Assembly: GCF_000817815.1 (NCBI RefSeq)
Contig: NZ_JPRD01000068.1
Coordinates: 51,865 to 115,864 of the forward strand
DNA: 64,000 nt
Reading direction: 5' to 3'
From: Vibrio owensii CAIM 1854 = LMG 25443
GTDB taxonomy: Bacteria; Pseudomonadota; Gammaproteobacteria; Enterobacterales; Vibrionaceae
In this document: in pieces, positions 26,964 to 35,921 of the stretch
Layout: each line of letters starts with the position of its first letter
How positions within the stretch are numbered: the first letter of the stretch is position 1
Notes under the pieces: generated by a model
What the model was told of the DNA's origin: nothing
Seen by the model: the letters and a program-made list of their open reading frames with translations, nothing else
The model's database searches: none
Program-made: the position numbers and the translations under genes

Positions 26964-27254
26964 TTAGTCGACAATAGCCATGATGTCGTTTTCAGACATG
27001 ATAAGAACTTCTTTGCCGTCGATCTTCTCAGTCTTAGTGCCGTAACCTTCAGCGAAGATAACGGTATCACCAACTTTAACGTCCAGCGGTAGCACTGTGC
27101 CGTTCTCTAGGATGCGGCCTTTACCCACAGCTAGAACAACACCGCGAGTCGATTTTTCCGCAGCAGAACCAGTTAAAACGATGCCACCAGCTGACTTAGA
27201 TTCAACTTCTTTACGTTCAACGATAACTCGGTCATGTAATGGACGAATGTTCAT
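26964..27254 (-). CDS. groS: Co-chaperonin GroES
   Basis: GroES is the 96-residue lid of the GroEL chamber. The sequence begins MNIRPLHDRVIVERKE and includes the mobile loop SKSAGGIVLTGSAAEKS, which contacts GroEL. The ATG at 27254 is preceded by AGGAG. A longer in-frame extension to 27347 is rejected since it would run into the promoter. It is the first gene of groES-groEL. Confidence 0.98.
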   Translation of the reverse strand: MNIRPLHDRVIVERKEVESKSAGGIVLTGSAAEKSTRGVVLAVGKGRILENGTVLPLDVKVGDTVIFAEGYGTKTEKIDGKEVLIMSENDIMAIVD

Positions 27255-27318
27255 CGGTCGTCTCTCCTGAAAATTTCCATGATTATTTGATAATTGCCCG
27301 CTCAGGGGCACGTGATCT

Positions 27319-27352
27319 GTATATAAGGGCAAAGCTAAGGATCCCAAGGGGT
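27319..27352 (-). promoter_or_regulatory. Probable sigma-32 heat-shock promoter of groES-groEL
   Basis: On the minus strand a CCCTTGGG -35-like box (27343-27350) is followed, after about 13 bases, by a GCCCTTATAT -10-like box (27321-27330). This resembles the sigma-32 consensus (CCCTTGAA, then CCCCATNT) and lies about 65 bases before groES. No CIRCE inverted repeat is visible. Confidence 0.65.
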
Positions 27353-27482
27353 AGACGTGAAATTTTTGTGACTTAGTTAAAATAACCAGCAGCTAAGCAA
27401 CGGTTTGCGTGCGAAATGCTCGCTCGCCGAGGCAAAGGCTTTCTTGTATCCTTGCCCTTCCCTCACCAGATAGACATCAAAA

Positions 27483-28862
27483 ATGTTGGAAAAGAATAAG
27501 CCGGGCAACCAGGCCGAAGACAAACATGGTTTGTTGACCGCCCCCATTCCCGACACCTTACGCAAAATGACTGTACCCATGACCATGGGCATGATCGCGA
27601 TTTTGATGTTTAACTTGGTCGATACCTTCTTCATCTCGTTATTAGGCACTCAAGCGCTCGCGGCGATCAGTTATACCTTCCCAGTAACCTTTGCGGTGAA
27701 CTGCATCACCATGGGTATTGGCATGGGACTGTCGACCAATATCGGACGCCTGCTTGGACAAGGGCATGCATCTCAAGCAGCACGTTTTACCAGCCATGGT
27801 TTACTGCTCGCCGTTGTTTTAGTCACCGTCGCCTCGACGCTGGGTTTCTTTACTATTGAGCCACTGTTCAGCTTACTCGGAGCAAGAGAAGACTCGATTC
27901 CACTGATTGAGCAGTACATGCAGGTCTGGTATTTGACCATTCCTCTGTTGGTGATCCCAATGGCGGGCAACAGTGCGATCCGCGCGACGGGTGACACCAA
28001 AACTCCAGCCAAGATCATGATGCTCGCAGGGCTTATCAACGGTATTCTCGATCCTCTGCTGATCTTTGGTTACGGCCCTTTCCCTGAGCTCGGTATTCAG
28101 GGCGCAGCTATCGCAAGTGCATTCAGTTGGTTTGGCGCGCTCTGCGGGTCGTTCTATGTATTGGTGAAACGCGAAAAGCTACTTGCCGCACCGCACTGGT
28201 CGCTCATCAAACAAGACTGGCAACAGACCTTAAAAATAGGCACACCGGCAGCACTGTCGAACGCCATGAACCCATTATCGGGCGCGATTTTGATGATGAT
28301 TTTGTCTAGCCACGGCACCGCAGCGGTCGCGGCTTATGGCGCTGCGCAACGTATTGAATCAATCTTGATTTTGGTGCTGATGTCGCTGACCTCAGCACTC
28401 ACCCCGTTTATGGCGCAAAACTTTGGGGCTAATAACCCTGCTCGTGCATTCTCTGGCTGGTTCCTGAGCATGCGCTTTGCGGTGGTCTTCCAAGGCTTTA
28501 TCTTTTTGATGATGGTGCCTCTCAGCATTCCTCTTGCTGCGCTTTTCTCTCAAGAAGCAGCGGTAAAAGACTTGCTGTGGCATTACCTATTAGTCGTGCC
28601 ATTTAGCTACGGCTTCCAAGGGATTGTGATGATGTTGGTGAGTGGCTATAACGCGATGCACAAACCGCTGCGCGCCTTCCAATGGAGCTTTATGCGCTTG
28701 TTCGTCTTTACGTTACCAGCGGCATGGATAGGCAGTCAGCTTTATAGCATCGAAGGTTTGTTTATTGGTATTGCTCTGGGTAACACCCTAGGCGGCTTAT
28801 TAGGCTATCTCTTTGCCTTGCGCGAGCGTCGCCTAACGTTAGCAGAGCACGCTAGTTCTTAA
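27483..28862 (+). CDS. MATE family multidrug/sodium efflux transporter
   Basis: This 459-residue protein has twelve predicted helices in two homologous MATE halves. It contains MGTxx-like starts such as TVPMTMGMIAILMFNLVDTFFISLLGTQALAAISYTFP in broken form and a matching second-half segment with GAAQRIESIL. MATE carriers export cationic drugs or metabolites with Na+ or H+. The substrate is unknown. It diverges from groES-groEL and converges on pfkA across a strong terminator. No clear ribosome-binding site precedes ATG 27483. Confidence 0.88.
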   Translation: MLEKNKPGNQAEDKHGLLTAPIPDTLRKMTVPMTMGMIAILMFNLVDTFFISLLGTQALAAISYTFPVTFAVNCITMGIGMGLSTNIGRLLGQGHASQAARFTSHGLLLAVVLVTVASTLGFFTIEPLFSLLGAREDSIPLIEQYMQVWYLTIPLLVIPMAGNSAIRATGDTKTPAKIMMLAGLINGILDPLLIFGYGPFPELGIQGAAIASAFSWFGALCGSFYVLVKREKLLAAPHWSLIKQDWQQTLKIGTPAALSNAMNPLSGAILMMILSSHGTAAVAAYGAAQRIESILILVLMSLTSALTPFMAQNFGANNPARAFSGWFLSMRFAVVFQGFIFLMMVPLSIPLAALFSQEAAVKDLLWHYLLVVPFSYGFQGIVMMLVSGYNAMHKPLRAFQWSFMRLFVFTLPAAWIGSQLYSIEGLFIGIALGNTLGGLLGYLFALRERRLTLAEHASS

Positions 28863-28916
28863 CTCGGCACAAAACCTGTCTCAAGCAAACTTCAGCTCAG
28901 ACAAATTTCAGATAAT

Positions 28917-28946
28917 AAAAAACCGCGGATAACCGCGGTTTTTTAG
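28917..28946. terminator. Bidirectional terminator between the MATE gene and pfkA
   Basis: AACCGCGG/CCGCGGTT stem with a 4-base loop and flanking A6 and T6 runs. Confidence 0.93.
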
Positions 28947-28968
28947 ATTTTGACTTTATCAAGCAGGC

Positions 28969-29931
28969 TTAGAATAGCTCTTCAGCAACTTGGTATAGGT
29001 CGTTGCGTACTGGACGCTTCATGTTCTCGATTGCATCGATGATGTCGTGGTGAACCAGTTGCTCTTTCACGATACCAACACAACGGCCGCCGTGGCCTTC
29101 CATTAGTAGGTGAACAGCGTAGTTACCCATGCGAGATGCTAGAACACGGTCGAATGCTGTTGGACGACCACCACGTTGGATGTGACCAAGAACCGTTGCG
29201 CGAGTTTCACGACCAGTTGCCGCTTCGATCTCTTTCGCTAGTTCGTTTGCATCCATCATCAGCTCAGTTAGCGCGATGATTGCGTGTTTTTTACCTTTAG
29301 AGATGCCATCTTGGATGTTGCTGATTAGCTTCTCTTTATCTAGACCAGTTTCTGGAGTGATGATGTACTCACAGCCACCTGCGATTGCAGACATCAGAGT
29401 TAGGTCACCACAGTGACGACCCATGATTTCTACGATAGAAATACGCTGGTGAGAAGAAGACGTGTCACGTAGACGGTCGATTGCATCAATAACTGTGTTT
29501 AGTGCAGTTAGGTAACCGATTGTGTAATCAGTACCCGCGATGTCGTTATCGATTGTGCCTGGTAGACCGATACATGGGTAACCCATTTCAGTCAGTTTCT
29601 TAGCACCCATGTAAGAACCGTCACCACCGATAACAACTAGTGCATCGATACCGTGCTTTTTAAGGTTCTCAATCGCTTGTTCGCGTACTGCCACTTCCTT
29701 GAATTCAGGGAAACGTGCAGAGCCTAGGAATGTACCACCCTTGTTGATCACATCAGAAACGCTAGAACGATCTAGCTTTTCGATGCGGTCTTCGTAAAGA
29801 CCTAGGTAGCCATCGTAAACACCGTAAACTTCCAATCCCTCAGATAGTGCTGTACGAACTACGCCGCGTACTGCAGCGTTCATACCAGGTGCGTCACCGC
29901 CACTTGTTAAAACACCGATCTTCTTAATCAT
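28969..29931 (-). CDS. pfkA: ATP-dependent 6-phosphofructokinase
   Basis: PfkA phosphorylates fructose-6-phosphate to fructose-1,6-bisphosphate, the committed step of glycolysis; bacterial PfkA is allosterically controlled by ADP and PEP. The 320-residue protein has the ATP-binding GVLTSGGDAPGMN motif at its N-terminus, IGGDGSY near 102-108, and the catalytic TIDND motif near 125-129. I choose ATG 29931 because GAGG lies six bases upstream and the start then matches E. coli; GTG 29937 would add two residues. The order cpxP-fieF-pfkA is the same as in E. coli. Confidence 0.98.
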   Translation of the reverse strand: MIKKIGVLTSGGDAPGMNAAVRGVVRTALSEGLEVYGVYDGYLGLYEDRIEKLDRSSVSDVINKGGTFLGSARFPEFKEVAVREQAIENLKKHGIDALVVIGGDGSYMGAKKLTEMGYPCIGLPGTIDNDIAGTDYTIGYLTALNTVIDAIDRLRDTSSSHQRISIVEIMGRHCGDLTLMSAIAGGCEYIITPETGLDKEKLISNIQDGISKGKKHAIIALTELMMDANELAKEIEAATGRETRATVLGHIQRGGRPTAFDRVLASRMGNYAVHLLMEGHGGRCVGIVKEQLVHHDIIDAIENMKRPVRNDLYQVAEELF

Positions 29932-30216
29932 GCTCACCCTCGATCTTTGGCAATCAATTTATTTAATTTTCTTTTAGGCCCCTTGTTACCAAGCAACCTG
30001 CATAATCCAGAACTGTGCGTTATGTTACATTTCCTCTACAGGAATACCAATGAAAACACACTTTTTTATGTAACTTTTCTACTTATGTAAGAGTATTACA
30101 GTTTCTCTTTGCAACTTCGTTGATTCACATCAGGATCACGATTCTTAGCAAGTAGTGATGGAAAGATAGTCAATAAGCGCCTATTTGTCGTCACGCTTGG
30201 TCTGATTTTTCGACCG

Positions 30217-31125
30217 CTACCAATCTTGGGCTTTTTGCTCTTTCTCTGGGCCGAACACCACCGACAACGGATCCTGGTGGATCAACACATCCGCTTCTGG
30301 GAACAACTCAAGTAGATTATCTTCCACTTTGTCAGCAATGTGGTGGGCTTCGATCAAACGCAAGTTATCATCCAACTCTAAATGCAATTGAATAAAACGC
30401 GTTGGCCCAGACATGCGAGTGCGAAGTTGATGCACACCCAACACACCTTCAACCTTCAAACACTCTTGGCGAATTTGCTCTAGCTCTTCATCTGGTAGTT
30501 TTCTATCAAGCAATGTCTGAATCGCTTCGCTGACCATTTTGAACGCGCTGTACAAAATAAAGATACCAATACCAATCGCAAACACCGCATCGGCTTGGGT
30601 GACACCAAAGTAGCTCAAACCTAGTGCCACCATAATGGCACCATTCATATACAGGTCTGTTTGGTAATGCAATGAGTCAGCGGCAATCGCCTGACTGCCT
30701 GTCACTCGCACGACATGTTTTTGGAACATCACAAGTCCAAAGGTCACGACCATAGCAAATAGAGAGACGTACACACCCAGTTCAGGAGCATTCAATTCAT
30801 GTGGACGGAAGAAACGGTCGATACCGTTTAGGATCAAAAATACCGCAGAACCGGAGATAAACATCGCTTGTGCCAACGCGGCCAAAGATTCGGCTTTGCC
30901 GTGCCCAAAAGTGTGTTCTCTGTCAGCCGGTTGCAGGGAGTAGCGCACCACAATAAGGTTCACTACCGATGCGGCAATATCCAACATGGAGTCAATTAAA
31001 GAGGCAAGTAAGCTGACGGAACCCGTCACCCACCAAGTGATGACTTTGACAATCAAAAGAAGCGTCGCCACGATGGTTGCCGTCCAAGCTGCCATCGTCA
31101 CTAAACGTGCGTATTGCTGTTTCAT
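30217..31125 (-). CDS. fieF: Cation diffusion facilitator FieF (YiiP)
   Basis: FieF exports divalent cations (Zn2+, Fe2+, Cd2+) in exchange for protons as a homodimer. The 302-residue protein has six membrane helices. The transport-site residues lie in the LIDSMLDIAASV segment of helix 2 and in the HYQTDLYMNGA segment of helix 5. The family HTFGHGKAESLAAL motif and a cytoplasmic metal-binding domain (about 210-290) with HQLRTRMSGPTRFIQLHLE are clear. I use ATG 31125; TTG 31131 is in frame but unlikely. Located between cpxP and pfkA, the same neighbours as in E. coli. Confidence 0.96.
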   Translation of the reverse strand: MKQQYARLVTMAAWTATIVATLLLIVKVITWWVTGSVSLLASLIDSMLDIAASVVNLIVVRYSLQPADREHTFGHGKAESLAALAQAMFISGSAVFLILNGIDRFFRPHELNAPELGVYVSLFAMVVTFGLVMFQKHVVRVTGSQAIAADSLHYQTDLYMNGAIMVALGLSYFGVTQADAVFAIGIGIFILYSAFKMVSEAIQTLLDRKLPDEELEQIRQECLKVEGVLGVHQLRTRMSGPTRFIQLHLELDDNLRLIEAHHIADKVEDNLLELFPEADVLIHQDPLSVVFGPEKEQKAQDW

Positions 31126-31198
31126 AATCAAATAGTTAACTCAAACCGTGCTTTGAGTATACCTTGAGAATGGTTTAATGAGTATGAAATCGCCAAGA

Positions 31199-31232
31199 TC
31201 AAAAAGAGGCAGCACTCTGGCTACCTCTCTTA
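31199..31232 (-). terminator. Terminator of cpxP
   Basis: Minus-strand GAGG-AGC/GCT-CCTC hairpin with one mismatch, then TTTTT, starting 19 bases after the cpxP stop. Confidence 0.8.
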
Positions 31233-31248
31233 CTTTATCTTTCAGCGA

Positions 31249-31758
31249 TTAGCTGTTGTGGTGCTTTTCCATGCGTTTTTGCATTTTTTCGCCACACTTT
31301 TGTTGACGCTCTTTTTGTAGCTCAACAAATTTTGTTTTTTGCTCAGGAGTCAGAACACTCAGCATTTGGTGCTTTTTCTCCATCATCTTAACGCGACGCT
31401 CAGTTTGCTTCTCAACCATTTCTTTCGCTAGGTCGTTTGCTGCTGCTTCGTCGAAGTTATCCGCCAATAGTAGCGCTTGTACTTTGTCGTGGTGTGCTTG
31501 ACGCTCTGCCATGCGAGCTTCGTGACCGTCGGCGAATTTCGCTTTCATTTCTGCTTTGTTCGCTTCACGCATTTCTTTTAGCTGGTCTTTTTGTGCATCA
31601 GTTAGGTCTAGTTGACGCATGATGCCGCGGTCCATACCCATACCACACTCACCGCGATGACCTTTGTGGTCTTTACCGCCGAATGCGAATGCACTCGCTG
31701 TACCTAGAGTTAGAGGTAGAACAACAGCCGCTAGTACTAATTTCTTTGCAGTTTTCAT
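31249..31758 (-). CDS. cpxP: CpxP/Spy family periplasmic stress protein
   Basis: CpxP is a periplasmic dimer that dampens CpxA signalling and binds misfolded proteins. The 169-residue precursor has a signal peptide (about 1-26). Two LTxxQ-type motifs, LTDAQKDQL and LTPEQKTKF, define the Spy/CpxP family. The mature protein is helical, very basic, and rich in Met, His and Lys. ATG 31758 is eight bases after AGGA; the longer frame to 31890 crosses the CpxR boxes and is rejected. It diverges from cpxRA, as in E. coli. Spy is the alternative name, but the location favours CpxP. Confidence 0.92.
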   Translation of the reverse strand: MKTAKKLVLAAVVLPLTLGTASAFAFGGKDHKGHRGECGMGMDRGIMRQLDLTDAQKDQLKEMREANKAEMKAKFADGHEARMAERQAHHDKVQALLLADNFDEAAANDLAKEMVEKQTERRVKMMEKKHQMLSVLTPEQKTKFVELQKERQQKCGEKMQKRMEKHHNS

Positions 31759-31835
31759 AATGAGATTCCTTACACAGGTTAGTGATTCTTCTGAGCTGTT
31801 CTCACAGCGCTTGAGTGTAGAATACGACCTACTAG

Positions 31836-31871
31836 GTAAAGCGACGTATAGAGACCGTAAAGAATCGTAAA
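31836..31871. promoter_or_regulatory. Tandem CpxR boxes between cpxP and cpxR
   Basis: A perfect GTAAA-N5-GTAAA box is at 31857-31871, and a second copy with one half altered (GTAAA-N5-GTATA) is at 31836-31850. They lie between the divergent cpxP and cpxR starts, as expected for Cpx autoregulation and cpxP induction. Confidence 0.85.
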
Positions 31872-31948
31872 GAGTGATTTTTACACTCATTCCTCCTCGT
31901 CATTACCATGTAATATTAAAGCAACCACGATGATAAATAGGTATTCAA

Positions 31949-32638
31949 ATGGCGAACATTCTTTTGATTGATGACGACACAGAGCTAACCAGCCTACTTA
32001 AAGAAGTGCTGAGCTTTGAAGGGTACGAAGTCAGTGAAGCCAATGATGGTGAAGCAGGCTTATTGGCGATTAACAGTGAGATCGATCTTGTACTGCTTGA
32101 CGTCATGATGCCAAAACTCAATGGAATGGAGACCCTAAAACGCCTGCGCGAAAACTGGGAGACACCAGTATTGATGCTCACCGCTAAAGGTGAGGAGATC
32201 GATCGCGTGATTGGCCTAGAGCTTGGCGCGGATGATTACCTACCAAAGCCTTTTAGCGACCGTGAACTGTTAGCGCGTATTCGAGCTATCTTACGCCGCA
32301 CCACTAGTACCCAAAAGAACACCAAGAACAGCGATTGCATTGAGTATCGAGAAATCAAACTCTATCCAGGCAAACAAGAAGCGTACTGTGAAGAAGCCCT
32401 ACTGGATTTAACCACGACCGAATTTGCGCTGTTAACGCACTTTGTGCAGAACCCAGGACAAGTGCTGACGAAAGAAACCCTCAGTCTTGATGTGCTTGGT
32501 AAGCGCCTTGCAGCCTTTGACCGCGCGATCGATATGCACGTCTCCAACCTACGTAAAAAATTGCCAGACCAAAGCAACGGTAAGCCACGCATTAAAACCC
32601 TACGAGGGCGCGGCTACATGTTGATTGAGGAGGATTAA
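31949..32638 (+). CDS. cpxR: Envelope stress response regulator CpxR
   Basis: CpxR is the OmpR-family regulator of the envelope stress response. The receiver domain (1-120) has the acidic pocket at Asp8-Asp10, the phosphoacceptor Asp51 in LLDVMMP, and Lys in PKPFSDREL. A winged-helix DNA-binding domain follows (about 130-227) with the RGRGYML ending. The 229-residue length is standard. The stop overlaps the cpxA start (TAATG), indicating coupled translation. CpxR boxes lie just upstream. Confidence 0.98.
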   Translation: MANILLIDDDTELTSLLKEVLSFEGYEVSEANDGEAGLLAINSEIDLVLLDVMMPKLNGMETLKRLRENWETPVLMLTAKGEEIDRVIGLELGADDYLPKPFSDRELLARIRAILRRTTSTQKNTKNSDCIEYREIKLYPGKQEAYCEEALLDLTTTEFALLTHFVQNPGQVLTKETLSLDVLGKRLAAFDRAIDMHVSNLRKKLPDQSNGKPRIKTLRGRGYMLIEED

Positions 32639-34041
32639 TGCGAGCACCACGCTTCAAACTGCCGAAGATAAACAGCTTGTATGGACGCATCTTTGCCATC
32701 TTTTGGTTCACTATGTTCTTGGTTCTGATGGCGGTGCTGTCATTGCCACACCTTGACCCACGAAAAGCACGCGACATCCCGCAAGACCACTATCAGCGTA
32801 TGATTGACATACGCGACGGCATTGAGAAGAAGTATCGCAAACAAGATAACCTCGGCAAGATTTTGTTCAGCATCGAAGGTCAGCGACGCAGCAAGCATGA
32901 TCCGCGTCCGCGTATCTTCTTTTCTGATCACGAAGGCAATGTGTTAACCACATCGAGCCACAAAGACTTCAAACTGCGTGCGCTGCAAAACTTTGTCACT
33001 AGCATTGAAGATCAGTCGCAGCCGAAACAAAAACTCTACGGCCGCTACATGATCGCAGGCCCAGTGCCGATCAAAATCGCCAACTCTGACTTACTGATGT
33101 ATGTGGGTTTTAAATGGAATGAACCGCCGCCGATCATGTTGCGCCTGTTCGATCATCCATTGCAATTGCTGCTCGCCGTCATGTTGGTGAGTACACCGCT
33201 ACTACTGTGGCTAGCATGGGCATTGAGCCAACCAGCTCGACGACTGGAAACCGCGGCACAGCGCGTTGCCAAAGGTGAGTTTGTCATCGACCCTAATCTG
33301 GAAAAAGGCACCACGGAGTTTCGCCAAGCAGGTACTAGCTTTAACCAAATGGTTGAGGCGGTGAATCAAATGATTTCTGGTCAGCAGCGTTTACTCTCGG
33401 ATATTTCTCACGAGCTGCGCTCTCCCCTCACTCGTCTGCGCATGGCAAGTGCATTGGCGACGCGTAAGCAAGGTGAAAGCCCAGAGCTGACTCGTATTGA
33501 TACCGAAGCCCAGCGCTTAGAACAGATGATTGCCGAGCTGCTTGAGTTGTCACGCATGCAAGTGAACAGCCACATGACGCGTGAAAGCCAGCCGATTGCT
33601 AGCTTATGGGAAGAGATCATTAAAGACGCACAGTTCGAAGCGGAACAGATGGGGAAAACACTTAGCTACTCTGCTGTGCCAGAGCGCAGTATCTCAGGTA
33701 ACCCAAAACTGTTGATGAGTGCGGTAGAGAACATCATCCGCAACGCGATTTACTACGGCAAAGACGAAGTGAAAATCAACATTCAGGATTCATTCGATAC
33801 GCTACGCATTGTGGTGGATGACAACGGCGAAGGCGTACCAGAAGAAGAATTGGAAGCGATTTTCCGTCCGTTCTATCGAGTGTCGACCGCGCGCGACCGC
33901 CATTCTGGTGGTACCGGGTTAGGCTTAACCATCACCGAAAGTGCGATTCGTCAGCACAGTGGTTCGATTATCGCAAGTCGCAGCCCGTTGGGTGGTTTAC
34001 GCGTTACCATTACCCTGCCGTTGATCAGTGAGGCAAAATAA
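32638..34041 (+). CDS. cpxA: Envelope stress sensor histidine kinase CpxA
   Basis: CpxA senses misfolded envelope proteins and phosphorylates CpxR. The 467-residue protein has a first transmembrane helix (about 17-37), a periplasmic sensor domain (about 38-175), a second helix (about 178-200) and HAMP. The kinase core has an H-box SHELRSPLTRLRMA with His258, and an HATPase with N, G1 and G2 boxes (NAIYYGKDE, DDNGEGVP, GGTGLGLTI). It is translationally coupled to cpxR and lies next to sodA. Confidence 0.98.
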   Translation: MRAPRFKLPKINSLYGRIFAIFWFTMFLVLMAVLSLPHLDPRKARDIPQDHYQRMIDIRDGIEKKYRKQDNLGKILFSIEGQRRSKHDPRPRIFFSDHEGNVLTTSSHKDFKLRALQNFVTSIEDQSQPKQKLYGRYMIAGPVPIKIANSDLLMYVGFKWNEPPPIMLRLFDHPLQLLLAVMLVSTPLLLWLAWALSQPARRLETAAQRVAKGEFVIDPNLEKGTTEFRQAGTSFNQMVEAVNQMISGQQRLLSDISHELRSPLTRLRMASALATRKQGESPELTRIDTEAQRLEQMIAELLELSRMQVNSHMTRESQPIASLWEEIIKDAQFEAEQMGKTLSYSAVPERSISGNPKLLMSAVENIIRNAIYYGKDEVKINIQDSFDTLRIVVDDNGEGVPEEELEAIFRPFYRVSTARDRHSGGTGLGLTITESAIRQHSGSIIASRSPLGGLRVTITLPLISEAK

Positions 34042-34060
34042 CCCCACAAAGATCAAAGTT

Positions 34061-34079
34061 GATAATGATTTTCATTAAC
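34061..34079 (+). promoter_or_regulatory. Fur box upstream of sodA
   Basis: The 19 bases match 16 positions of the Fur consensus GATAATGATAATCATTATC. The site ends 34 bases before the sodA start, so iron-loaded Fur would repress sodA. Confidence 0.85.
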
Positions 34080-34113
34080 ATTAAAGTAAATCCTCCATTA
34101 AGGAGGATTTACA

Positions 34114-34722
34114 ATGTCGCACATTTTCCCAGAGCTTCCGTACAGCTACGATGCGTTAGAGCCTTACATCGATGCGAAAACCATGGAAGTTCACTACAGC
34201 AAACACCACAAAACCTATTACGATAAATTCATGGCTGCCGCAAAAGGCAGCGCTCTCGAGACCCAAAGCCTCGATGACATCTTCGCTTGCATTTCTCAAC
34301 ACAGCCCAGCTATCCGTAACAATGGCGGCGGTTACTACAATCACATCATTTACTGGAACTGCATGTCACCAGATGGTGGCGGTGAACCTCAAGGTGCTCT
34401 TGCAGAGGCCATCAACGAGAAGTTTGGTGACTTTGAAAAATTCAAAGACGAATTTGCCCAAGCGGCTATCAATACCTTCGGTTCTGGCTTTGCTTGGCTA
34501 GTCGTAAAAAATGGTGAGATTCACATTACCTCCACCAGCAACCAAGACAATCCTCTGATGGACGTTGCCGCAGTACAAGGCGAACCCGTTCTAGCATTGG
34601 ATGTGTGGGAGCACGCTTACTACATCAGCTACCAAAACCGTCGTCCTGAATACATCGACGCATGGTGGAATGTGGTCAACTGGCGCGCAGTGGAAGAGAG
34701 CTACACTCGCGCTCTGAGTTAA
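34114..34722 (+). CDS. sodA: Superoxide dismutase, manganese type
   Basis: SodA converts superoxide to oxygen and hydrogen peroxide in the cytoplasm. The 202-residue protein has the metal ligands His27, His77, Asp163 and His167 (the last two in DVWEHAYY). Gly at the outer-sphere position of GGGYYNH and Gln-Asp in TSNQDNPL mark the manganese class, whereas iron enzymes have Gln and Ala at these places. AGGAGG lies just before the ATG. A Fur box upstream predicts induction in low iron, when a Mn enzyme is useful. A Fe or cambialistic enzyme is less likely. Confidence 0.93.
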   Translation: MSHIFPELPYSYDALEPYIDAKTMEVHYSKHHKTYYDKFMAAAKGSALETQSLDDIFACISQHSPAIRNNGGGYYNHIIYWNCMSPDGGGEPQGALAEAINEKFGDFEKFKDEFAQAAINTFGSGFAWLVVKNGEIHITSTSNQDNPLMDVAAVQGEPVLALDVWEHAYYISYQNRRPEYIDAWWNVVNWRAVEESYTRALS

Positions 34723-34732
34723 TCTATCTAAA

Positions 34733-34765
34733 TGAGGGCAACACAATGAAGTGGTTGCCCTCTTC
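34733..34765 (+). terminator. Terminator of sodA
   Basis: GAGGGCAAC/GTTGCCCTC stem with a loop and a short pyrimidine tail, about 10 bases after the stop. Confidence 0.75.
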
Positions 34766-34852
34766 TATAACCCGTCATTGTGTTGAATCTCGCTTCTCAT
34801 GGTGACTTGGGTATATACTGCTCGCCTGTTTTGACCAATCTAATTCAATACC

Positions 34853-35332
34853 ATGTTTGATATCGCTCTATACGAACCAGAAATCGCGCCGAACACCGGC
34901 AACATCATTCGCCTGTGTGCTAACTGTGGTGCGAATCTCCACCTGATTGAGCCACTGGGTTTCGATCTAGAAGAGAAGAAAGTCCGCCGCGCAGGTTTGG
35001 ATTACCACGATTTGGCTCGCGTAACGCGTCATAAAAATTATCAAGCATTCTTGGAATACTTAGAGAAAGAGAAACAAGGCAACTACCGCCTGTTTGCATG
35101 TACGACAAAGACCACAGGTCATCATGTGGATGCAAAATACCAAGAAGGCGATGTTTTGATGTTTGGTCCAGAAACACGCGGTCTACCTGCAGACGTGATT
35201 GATAGCCTGCCAATGGAACAACGTATTCGTATTCCGATGATGCCGGATGCGCGCAGCCTGAACCTATCAAACGCCGTGGCTATCATTGCGTTTGAAGCGT
35301 GGCGTCAAATGGGCTTTGAAGGCGCGTTGTAA
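34853..35332 (+). CDS. trmL: tRNA (cytidine/uridine-34-2'-O)-methyltransferase TrmL
   Basis: TrmL methylates the wobble ribose of tRNA-Leu with S-adenosylmethionine. The 159-residue SPOUT protein has the trefoil-knot signatures PEIAPNTGNIIRLCAN at its N-terminus, FGPETRGLP near 103-111 and SLNLSNAVAI near 131-140. The start is ATG 34853 with no strong ribosome-binding site. The gene follows sodA with its own promoter region and converges on fxsA. Confidence 0.97.
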   Translation: MFDIALYEPEIAPNTGNIIRLCANCGANLHLIEPLGFDLEEKKVRRAGLDYHDLARVTRHKNYQAFLEYLEKEKQGNYRLFACTTKTTGHHVDAKYQEGDVLMFGPETRGLPADVIDSLPMEQRIRIPMMPDARSLNLSNAVAIIAFEAWRQMGFEGAL

Positions 35333-35351
35333 GCACTGCAAATGACAGATA

Positions 35352-35382
35352 CTAAAAAGGGCGCTGAATGCGCCCTTTTGCT
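35352..35382. terminator. Bidirectional terminator between trmL and fxsA
   Basis: AAAAAGGGCG/CGCCCTTTT stem with a 7-base loop. Confidence 0.9.
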
Positions 35383-35402
35383 TTTCTTACTTACCGATTG
35401 AA

Positions 35403-35921
35403 TCAGTTGAGCTTGTTACGATCATTGTCGTCTTTACGCTCATATTCACCTTCGAAGGTGTTGCCATTATCCGATTGAGAATCAAATGGGTCACGACGGA
35501 ATGGGTCTTGCTCAAATGGACCTTGATTTGAGAAGCCACTTTGGAAGCCGCCACCGTTCATAGTCTTCACCACCATCTTGCTCATTAGGTATTTGGCAAT
35601 TGCCGCTCGCGGTGCTGGCAACAACACCAACATACCCAATGCGTCAGTCATGAAACCTGGTGTTAACAGCAATACGCCTGCAACTGCCAGCATCACACCT
35701 TCAAAAATCTGTTGAGCCGGGAGCTCACCTTGCTCTAAGCGCCCTTGCACTGACATCAATGTCTGGATGCCTTGGCTACGCACCAAAGACGCACCAACAA
35801 ATGCAGTAATCAATACTAAAGCAATCGTAGGCCAGAGACCTAAGAAGCCTCCCACCTGAATAAATAGGCCGATTTCGATGATCGGGACGAAAATAAACGC
35901 CAATAATAAGATAGGAAACAC
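35403..35921 (-). CDS. fxsA: FxsA family membrane protein
   Basis: FxsA is a small inner-membrane protein. In E. coli its overproduction relieves phage T7 exclusion by the F plasmid; its normal role is unknown. The 172-residue protein has hydrophobic helices at about 1-20, 24-45 and 80-105 and a polar, Asp/Arg-rich C-terminal tail (about 130-172). I choose GTG 35921, which encodes the typical FPILLLAFIF start and has GGAGG four bases upstream; longer in-frame starts would include that site. It diverges from aspA, as the fxsA-aspA-dcuA block does in other gammaproteobacteria. Confidence 0.92.
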   Translation of the reverse strand: MFPILLLAFIFVPIIEIGLFIQVGGFLGLWPTIALVLITAFVGASLVRSQGIQTLMSVQGRLEQGELPAQQIFEGVMLAVAGVLLLTPGFMTDALGMLVLLPAPRAAIAKYLMSKMVVKTMNGGGFQSGFSNQGPFEQDPFRRDPFDSQSDNGNTFEGEYERKDDNDRNKLN

